Assembly: GCA_026991755.1 (NCBI GenBank)
Contig: JALXAX010000159.1
Location: forward strand, 1 to 43,146
Reading direction: 5' to 3'
Origin: Thiotrichaceae bacterium
GTDB taxonomy: Bacteria; Pseudomonadota; Gammaproteobacteria; Thiotrichales; Thiotrichaceae
Length of the DNA: 43,146 nt
Shown piece by piece: positions 38,001 through 43,146 of this stretch. Under the pieces are notes generated by a model. It had not been told where the DNA came from. It made no database searches and was given only the letters and a program-made list of their open reading frames with translations. Position numbers and translations under genes: made by a program. Numbering within the stretch: the stretch's first letter is position 1; every line of letters begins with the position of its first letter.

Positions 38001-40709
38001 TTATTTCTTCTTTGCAGGTGCTTGTTTCTTTTTGGCTGTCGTCTTTTTAGTAGTTTTCTTGGCAGGCTTTTTCTTAGCTGGTTTCTTTTTGGGGAGCGTT
38101 TCTTCCCATTTACCATCCACGTAATGCGCAGACCAACCTGTAGCTTTGCCATTATGATCGGTTCTTACGTATTGCTCTTTGGTTTTACGCGCATAACGAA
38201 CCGCTGCTTTATTACCATCAGGATCTTCAACAGGTGCTTCGGCTAAATAATGAAATTTAGGAGAGATTCGGTCTTTAAAACGAACTAACTCTTCAACCAA
38301 CGGCGCACGTGTTTCGCGCGACTTAGGATAAGTACTAGCGGCTAAGAAAATACCCGCAGCACCATCACGCAAAATAAAGTAGGCATCAGACTTTTCGCAT
38401 TCAAGCTCTTTAAGGTGAACAGGATCTTCACGAGGAGGAGCCACTTCACCATTACGCAAAATTTTGCGTGTATTAGTACATTCCTCGTTACTACACTTCA
38501 TATAAGGCCCGAAACGCCCTGTAGTGAGGTGCATATCTTCTCCACATTTATCGCATTCAACCACGGGGCCATCATAGCCTTTTAGCTTGAAAGTACCGTT
38601 TTCAATTTCGTAACCATCACACTCGGGGTTGTCACCACATACATGTAATTTAGTGCTTTCATCAATGAAGTAGCTATCCATAGCGGTATCGCATTTTTTA
38701 CAACGTTGCTTAGCCATTAACGCTTCGGTTTCAGCATCTTCATTGTTCACATCAATGGATTCTTCAGCAGGAGTAAGGTTAATGGTCTTCTTACAACGCT
38801 CTTTAGGTGGTAGGTTATAGCCATCACAGCCAAGGAAAACGCCTGTAGTTGCGGTCCGAATCCCCATATTTCTGCCACAATCAGGACATTTAATATCGGT
38901 GATCACCATTTTATTAGTTTTCATACCGCCCTCTTCTGGCTCAGAAGCGGCTTTTTCTAACTTGATTTTGAAGTCTTTATAGAAGTTATCCAGTACATCT
39001 TTCCACTGTAACTTGCCGTCAGCAATTTCATCCAGCTCTTTTTCCATCTCGGCAGTAAAGTCGAAATTCATCAAGTTTTCGAAACTACCTACTAAGCGTT
39101 TGGTAACCACTTCACCCATTTTCTCAGCGAAAAAACGTCGTGAATCTACTTTTACATAGCCACGATCTTGAATGGTCGAAATGATAGAAGCATAGGTTGA
39201 AGGTCGCCCAATGCCACGTTTTTCTAGTTCTTTAACCAAAGAAGCTTCGGTATAACGGGGTGGTGGCTTAGTGAAATGTTGCTGTGGATCTAGCTTGACT
39301 AGATCTAACGCATCACCTTGCTGAAGGTCAGGTAAAGTAGGCTCGCCTTTTTTACTCATTGGAGGCATCACTTTAGTCCAACCAGGGAAGCGCAAAATAC
39401 GTCCACGAGTAGTGAGATGATATTGCCCTGCTTCGATGGTTAAACGAGTTGAGTCGTATTTAGCAGGTGTCATTTGACAGGCTACAAACTGTCGCCAAAT
39501 CAATTCATATAGCTTAGCTGCATCGTCGCCCATATTTTTAAGTGCGCTTTTCATCACTTTTACATTCGAAGGGCGAATCGCTTCGTGAGCCTCTTGAGCG
39601 CCGCTTTTTGAGCCATAGTAATTAGGGGCTTTAGGCAGGTAGTCCTTACCGTATTTATCACCAATATAATCACGAACACTTTCTAATGCATCTTTACTCA
39701 AGTTAGTTGAGTCGGTACGCATATAGGTAATATAACCTGCTTCATATAAGCGTTGAGCCAGTCCCATGGTGCGCTTTACGCCGTAGCCAAAGCGAGTACT
39801 GGCTGCTTGTTGTAGAGTAGAGGTAATAAAAGGTGCTTTAGGTTTACTGCTGGTAGCACGATCTTCGCGCTTTAATAGGCTATAGTCCGCACCTTTAAGT
39901 TTGCCGATGGCTTCCATCGCCTGTTTTTCATTAACAGGTTTGAAAGGCTCGCCTTTATCTTTAGTGACTTCTACACGAAGTGCTTCGCCTAACTGGGTGC
40001 TTAAATCTGCGTGTATATCCCAAAATTCAACAGGGTTAAATGCATTGATCTCATGCTCTCTATCAACAATCAAACGCACTGCGACAGACTGCACTCGGCC
40101 AGCTGATAAACCACGGCCTATTTTTGACCACAACAGTGGCGACACCATAAAGCCAACCACGCGATCTAAAAAGCGGCGGGCTTGCTGAGCGTAGACGCGA
40201 TCAATATCTAAGGTAGAGGGGTCTTCAAATGCTTCTTGAATGGCAGACTTGGTAATTTCATTAAAGGTAACGCGCTGAAAGCGTTCATCATCACCACCAA
40301 TCACTTCTTTTAAGTGCCAGGCAATGGCTTCCCCTTCCCTATCCAAATCCGTTGCGAGATAAACAGTGTCAGATTTTTTGGCTAGGCGTTGGAGCTCAGA
40401 GACCACTTTTTCTTTACCAGGCAACACTTCGTATTGTGCTGTCCAGCCACCTTCGGGGTTGATACCCATACGGCGAACTAAATTATCAGCATCACGTTTT
40501 TTCTTAAAAGCAGCCTTTTTCTCATCAGACATGCCTTTGGTTAATTGAGCAAGCGTAGGAGCTTTTTTCTTGCCTGTTTTTGCACCGCCACCTTTAGGCA
40601 AGTCGCGCACATGGCCGACACTAGACTTAACGATATAGTCTTTACCCAAATATTTATTGATCGTCTTTGCTTTCGCAGGTGACTCGACAATGACCAGATT
40701 CTTGCTCAT
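38001..40709 (-). CDS. topA: DNA topoisomerase I
   Basis: 902 aa, type IA. The TOPRIM domain has [19 protein letters not shown] and DLDREGEA (121-128). The active-site Tyr is Tyr329 in [10 protein letters not shown]. At least three C-terminal zinc-finger motifs follow ([27 protein letters not shown]), then two further zinc-ribbon-like modules. A Lys/Ala-rich tail (last 30 residues) is typical of DNA-binding tails. It relaxes negative supercoils, opposing gyrase. A gammaproteobacterial insertion in the TOPRIM region (about 40-90) is present. Confidence 0.97.
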   Translation of the reverse strand: MSKNLVIVESPAKAKTINKYLGKDYIVKSSVGHVRDLPKGGGAKTGKKKAPTLAQLTKGMSDEKKAAFKKKRDADNLVRRMGINPEGGWTAQYEVLPGKEKVVSELQRLAKKSDTVYLATDLDREGEAIAWHLKEVIGGDDERFQRVTFNEITKSAIQEAFEDPSTLDIDRVYAQQARRFLDRVVGFMVSPLLWSKIGRGLSAGRVQSVAVRLIVDREHEINAFNPVEFWDIHADLSTQLGEALRVEVTKDKGEPFKPVNEKQAMEAIGKLKGADYSLLKREDRATSSKPKAPFITSTLQQAASTRFGYGVKRTMGLAQRLYEAGYITYMRTDSTNLSKDALESVRDYIGDKYGKDYLPKAPNYYGSKSGAQEAHEAIRPSNVKVMKSALKNMGDDAAKLYELIWRQFVACQMTPAKYDSTRLTIEAGQYHLTTRGRILRFPGWTKVMPPMSKKGEPTLPDLQQGDALDLVKLDPQQHFTKPPPRYTEASLVKELEKRGIGRPSTYASIISTIQDRGYVKVDSRRFFAEKMGEVVTKRLVGSFENLMNFDFTAEMEKELDEIADGKLQWKDVLDNFYKDFKIKLEKAASEPEEGGMKTNKMVITDIKCPDCGRNMGIRTATTGVFLGCDGYNLPPKERCKKTINLTPAEESIDVNNEDAETEALMAKQRCKKCDTAMDSYFIDESTKLHVCGDNPECDGYEIENGTFKLKGYDGPVVECDKCGEDMHLTTGRFGPYMKCSNEECTNTRKILRNGEVAPPREDPVHLKELECEKSDAYFILRDGAAGIFLAASTYPKSRETRAPLVEELVRFKDRISPKFHYLAEAPVEDPDGNKAAVRYARKTKEQYVRTDHNGKATGWSAHYVDGKWEETLPKKKPAKKKPAKKTTKKTTAKKKQAPAKKK

Positions 40710-41020
40710 ATTTTACTTGCCCACTAGGGGGATTATTAATCCAAATAGCGAGCTGATTACTAGTATTAATAATAATCAATCCGCCAAAAATCGCTCAATC
40801 ATAGCTAAAAGATTTGAAAGAATATAGTACTAATCAATAGTGGTGTTGGGAAAAAGGGGATAAAAGGTGGGATGGAAGGATAGGTATTTTAAAATAGAAT
40901 CTTCAGTTTTGACCGCTTATAAAGCAATTCTCACGGGGTGAGTTAAGCAGGTTTGGAGATATATAACTAGCTTACTTAGCATAAGAAGTGCCTTGTTTGA
41001 CACTTCTATTTTGTTATTAA

Positions 41021-41179
41021 GGAGTCTCTGATTAAGTCTGAGTGGAATTTCTCGATTGATAGAATTGTTCAGTTTTTACTTAAAAATTGAGCTAATAGTC
41101 ATTCTATTAGGGATATTTTTAAGCAAAAATGGGCTATTCTAGCCTCGAGAAAACCGCTCACAACTTGATCAGAGACTCC
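41021..41179. mobile_element. MITE-like element, family D
   Basis: 159 bp. The TIR is GGAGTCTCTGATTAAGT (41021-41037), with ACTTGATCAGAGACTCC (41163-41179), one mismatch. It is flanked by TTAA on both sides (41017-41020 and 41180-41183), which fits a YTAR-type 4-bp target as in IS5-group elements (inference). The centre (about 41080-41135) has the same layout as family A: TTxTAC/GCT-AAAAATT...AATAG...CTATTA...TTTTT-AGCA-AAAT. The rest of the 485-bp topA-smg spacer shows only an AGAAGTG/CACTTCT hairpin at about 40985-41008. Confidence 0.83.
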
Positions 41180-41194
41180 TTAACCAGTAATAAA

Positions 41195-41665
41195 CTAATG
41201 ATAGACAGGAGGCGTGTCATTCATGGCAATATCATCCATCCATGTATATTCTGCCTCTTTTTCTGGGTCATTCATGAGGATTAACATCACTACCCATTTT
41301 AGTTTATCTAGATCGAAGTCAATATCACGCAATGCGAGTACTTTATCAATAATGAACTCACGGGTATCAGCACTTAAGATGCTGCTATTGCTCAAGAAAA
41401 TCAGGTAATTTTGACAATCTGTACTCAACCAACGCTTTTCTTTTGCAGAAAAAATTCTCACAGAGAGAGGGTTGTGTTGCAGTAAAGTGTGATGCTCTTC
41501 GTCGCCAAGGCTCTCAAGCCAGTCAAATGCTTTGCTTATTTGATCATCAGGAAAACCAGCGGTTTGCAGGTGGCTGTGCATGACTTCTCTATTCTGACTA
41601 GCATCGTTGTAATCAGAGAAGTTATCGAAGAGATAAAAAAGTACATCCAATGTATTTTCTTTCAT
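41195..41665 (-). CDS. smg: Smg family protein (DUF494)
   Basis: 156 aa from the start chosen here (MKENTLDVLFYLF), which fits the usual N-terminus of the family; an upstream in-frame ATG at 41680 adds five residues (MSVPS). It is an acidic, mostly helical protein of unknown function, conserved next to dprA in gammaproteobacteria. The upstream ATG overlaps the dprA stop (ATGA at 41677-41680). The two starts sit in near-identical copies of a short repeat (GAGTGTCCCC...ATGA), so a local duplication may have created the second one. Downstream is a family D element. Confidence 0.9.
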   Translation of the reverse strand: MKENTLDVLFYLFDNFSDYNDASQNREVMHSHLQTAGFPDDQISKAFDWLESLGDEEHHTLLQHNPLSVRIFSAKEKRWLSTDCQNYLIFLSNSSILSADTREFIIDKVLALRDIDFDLDKLKWVVMLILMNDPEKEAEYTWMDDIAMNDTPPVYH

Positions 41666-41676
41666 AGAGGGGACAC

Positions 41677-42864
41677 TCATAGGGGGACACTCGGGGTTAA
41701 TCTTGTATATTGACCTCCACCACAGGCTTCTACATAGCCTTGGAGCTCAAGTATTAATAGGATGGAGGAAACTTTATCAATCGTCAATCCCGTTTGTATG
41801 ACTAGTTTGTCAATTGGTAACGGGTCGTAGCCCATTGTCTGTAAAATTAGCCGTTGATCAGGGTCTAGCAGGTTTGATGATTTATTAGTCACTTCTAATG
41901 AGGCTTTGCTAGTGCTCTCTTTAGCAGAGTCAGTGATAGTTTCTATAGCGTTCTGCTCTGCCAGTATTATTTGTAATGCAGGGCTAATCTCTTCAAGAAT
42001 ATGTTCTGCATTTTCGACTAGTTTTGCACCTTGTCTAATTAATTGATGACAGCCTCTAGCCAAAGGATTATGAATAGACCCAGGGATAGCAAAAACCTCT
42101 CGGCTTTGTTCATTGGCATATCTAGCGGTAATTAAAGAGCCACTTTTAATTGCTGCTTCAATGACCAAAGTACCTACACTCAAGCCACTGATAATACGGT
42201 TTCTGCGAGGGAAGTTTTGTGCACGTACAGGCGTACCGATAGTGTATTCAGAAACTAACACACCTTGTTGACTAATAGCGTGCGCAAGCTCACGATGGCG
42301 GGCAGGGTAAACCCTGTCCAAACCTGTAGCAACTACGGAAACAGTTGGTGCACCAGCATCTAACGCACCTTTATGGCTAAATCCATCCACACCTAGTGCG
42401 AGTCCACTGGTAATGCATAAACCATTACGGGCAAGGTACTTGGCAAACTCGTAAGCATTATCCCGACCACCCTGAGTTGGGTTTCGACTACCTATAATAG
42501 CGAGCTGAGGATCTTTTAATAGTGATACATCACCTTGCACAAATAAAATAGGGGGTGGGCTATGAATCTGTTTGAGTAATGCGGGGTACTCTTCATCTTC
42601 TAAAGTGATGATAAAATGATTTGGGTTAGAGGTTAGCCAGTCGATATCTGTGTTAGCTTTATTCTCACTGGTATTATCAGCAACATCGAGAACAGCATCA
42701 GCGAGTTTATCGCTAAGCCCTGATTTTTTTAATTGGCTTTTGGAAGCTTTGAGTATCAACTCGGGTGAGCCAATATCCTGTAATAGTTTGATATACCTCT
42801 GAGGTCCAATACCCTTGGCGTGCAGTAAGGTAATCCAATGATGTAGTTCAGTTGGGCTTTTCAC
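41677..42864 (-). CDS. dprA: DprA/Smf DNA-processing protein
   Basis: 395 aa. It has an N-terminal helix-hairpin-helix-like region (residues 1-70) and a central Rossmann DprA domain: QLAIIGSRNPTQGG, SGLALGVDGFSHKGAL, TGLDRVYPARHREL, FPRRNRIISGLSVGTLVIEA. The C-terminal winged helix is DPDQRLILQTMGYDPLPIDKL. DprA loads RecA on incoming single strands during natural transformation. The gene is coupled to smg. A family A element begins 126 bp upstream. Confidence 0.96.
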   Translation of the reverse strand: MKSPTELHHWITLLHAKGIGPQRYIKLLQDIGSPELILKASKSQLKKSGLSDKLADAVLDVADNTSENKANTDIDWLTSNPNHFIITLEDEEYPALLKQIHSPPPILFVQGDVSLLKDPQLAIIGSRNPTQGGRDNAYEFAKYLARNGLCITSGLALGVDGFSHKGALDAGAPTVSVVATGLDRVYPARHRELAHAISQQGVLVSEYTIGTPVRAQNFPRRNRIISGLSVGTLVIEAAIKSGSLITARYANEQSREVFAIPGSIHNPLARGCHQLIRQGAKLVENAEHILEEISPALQIILAEQNAIETITDSAKESTSKASLEVTNKSSNLLDPDQRLILQTMGYDPLPIDKLVIQTGLTIDKVSSILLILELQGYVEACGGGQYTRLTPSVPL

Positions 42865-42989
42865 GTAATAGAATTGTGGCTTTTTATTATAGACAGCTAC
42901 TAGATACTAAAAGATCAGTAGTTGGGGTTGTCTATGTGTTGGGGTACAACGCCACTTTTGGGAGGTGGCGCTGTATTAAGTTGTATTGT

Positions 42990-43146
42990 GAGACCTTTGC
43001 ACGAAAGATATGACAGATTAAAATGGCTTGAATTTCCTCTATTTCTGCTAAAAATTCGGCCAATAGCTCGGCTATTACCCTCTTTTTTAGCAAAAATAGA
43101 GAAAATTACGCTCATTTTTCTCTCGCCATCCTTTCATGCAAAGGTC
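42990..43146. mobile_element. MITE-like element, family A, copy 7 (cut by window end)
   Basis: 157 bp shown, from GAGACCTTTGCACGAAAGA to AAAGGTC at the last base, so the final TC and the right target duplication lie outside the window. Its arm orientation matches the copy at 14484, which it closely resembles. It lies upstream of dprA. Confidence 0.88.

Noticed and set aside
40985-41018. AGAAGTG/CACTTCT hairpin followed by ATTTTG as a terminator
   Set aside because: The T-run is on the plus strand, where no gene lies upstream; on the minus strand there is no T-run after it.
42915-43115. 66-aa minus-strand reading frame over the family A copy at 42990
   Set aside because: It runs through the hairpin element; the frame arises from the repeat and the flanking sequence, with no family features.

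Overview
The window is one contiguous piece of an AT-leaning gammaproteobacterial chromosome. The core genes (tamA/tamB, dacB, apaG, gyrB-recF-dnaN-dnaA, htpG, topA, smg-dprA) are of gammaproteobacterial type. A DsrS-like protein beside a siroheme synthase points to a sulfur-oxidising lineage using the reverse-Dsr pathway, perhaps in or near the Thiotrichales. That placement is inference: no dsrAB, rRNA or tRNA gene is visible here.

Layout. 0.46-8.64 kb, minus strand: tamB and tamA (outer-membrane translocation and assembly module), dacB (PBP4) and trmO (tRNA t6A37 methylation). 8.9-19.3 kb, plus strand: apaG, an 805-bp gene-free AT-rich spacer with DnaA-box-like sites, a dsrS-like gene, two small conserved-looking unknowns, cysG, a truncated S24/LexA-like protein, a secreted Cys-rich protein and cusB-cusA (Cu/Ag efflux; no cusC in the window). 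19.4-31.3 kb, minus strand: a DJ-1 protein, ctpA, envC and prlC, then gyrB, recF, dnaN and dnaA. 31.5-36.0 kb: an RskA-like membrane protein, an unknown acidic protein, an SDR-like protein and htpG. 36.1-42.9 kb, minus strand: a GlsB/YeaQ membrane protein, tsaC with a GyrI/Cass2-like partner, topA, smg and dprA.

The clearest unexplained structure is a dense set of small non-coding inverted-repeat elements (MITE-like). Family A (about 159 bp; seven complete, degenerate, deleted or partial copies) and family B (two copies) carry terminal inverted repeats and, where both flanks can be read, 5-bp target duplications. Family C (one copy) also has a 5-bp duplication; family D (one copy) has a TTAA duplication. 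All lie between genes; one family A copy ends at the trmO start codon and may supply its ribosome-binding site. A different pair of 41-bp inverted repeats tightly brackets the tsaC/GyrI-like pair.

Functional threads: replication and topology (dnaA, dnaN, recF, gyrB, topA, a GyrI-like protein, dprA); envelope assembly and division (tamAB, dacB, envC, ctpA); t6A tRNA modification (tsaC, trmO); siroheme and sulfur oxidation (dsrS-like, cysG); copper or silver efflux (cusBA). Two places carry DnaA-box clusters, the apaG-dsrS spacer and the dnaA-dnaN spacer, so the true position of oriC is open.
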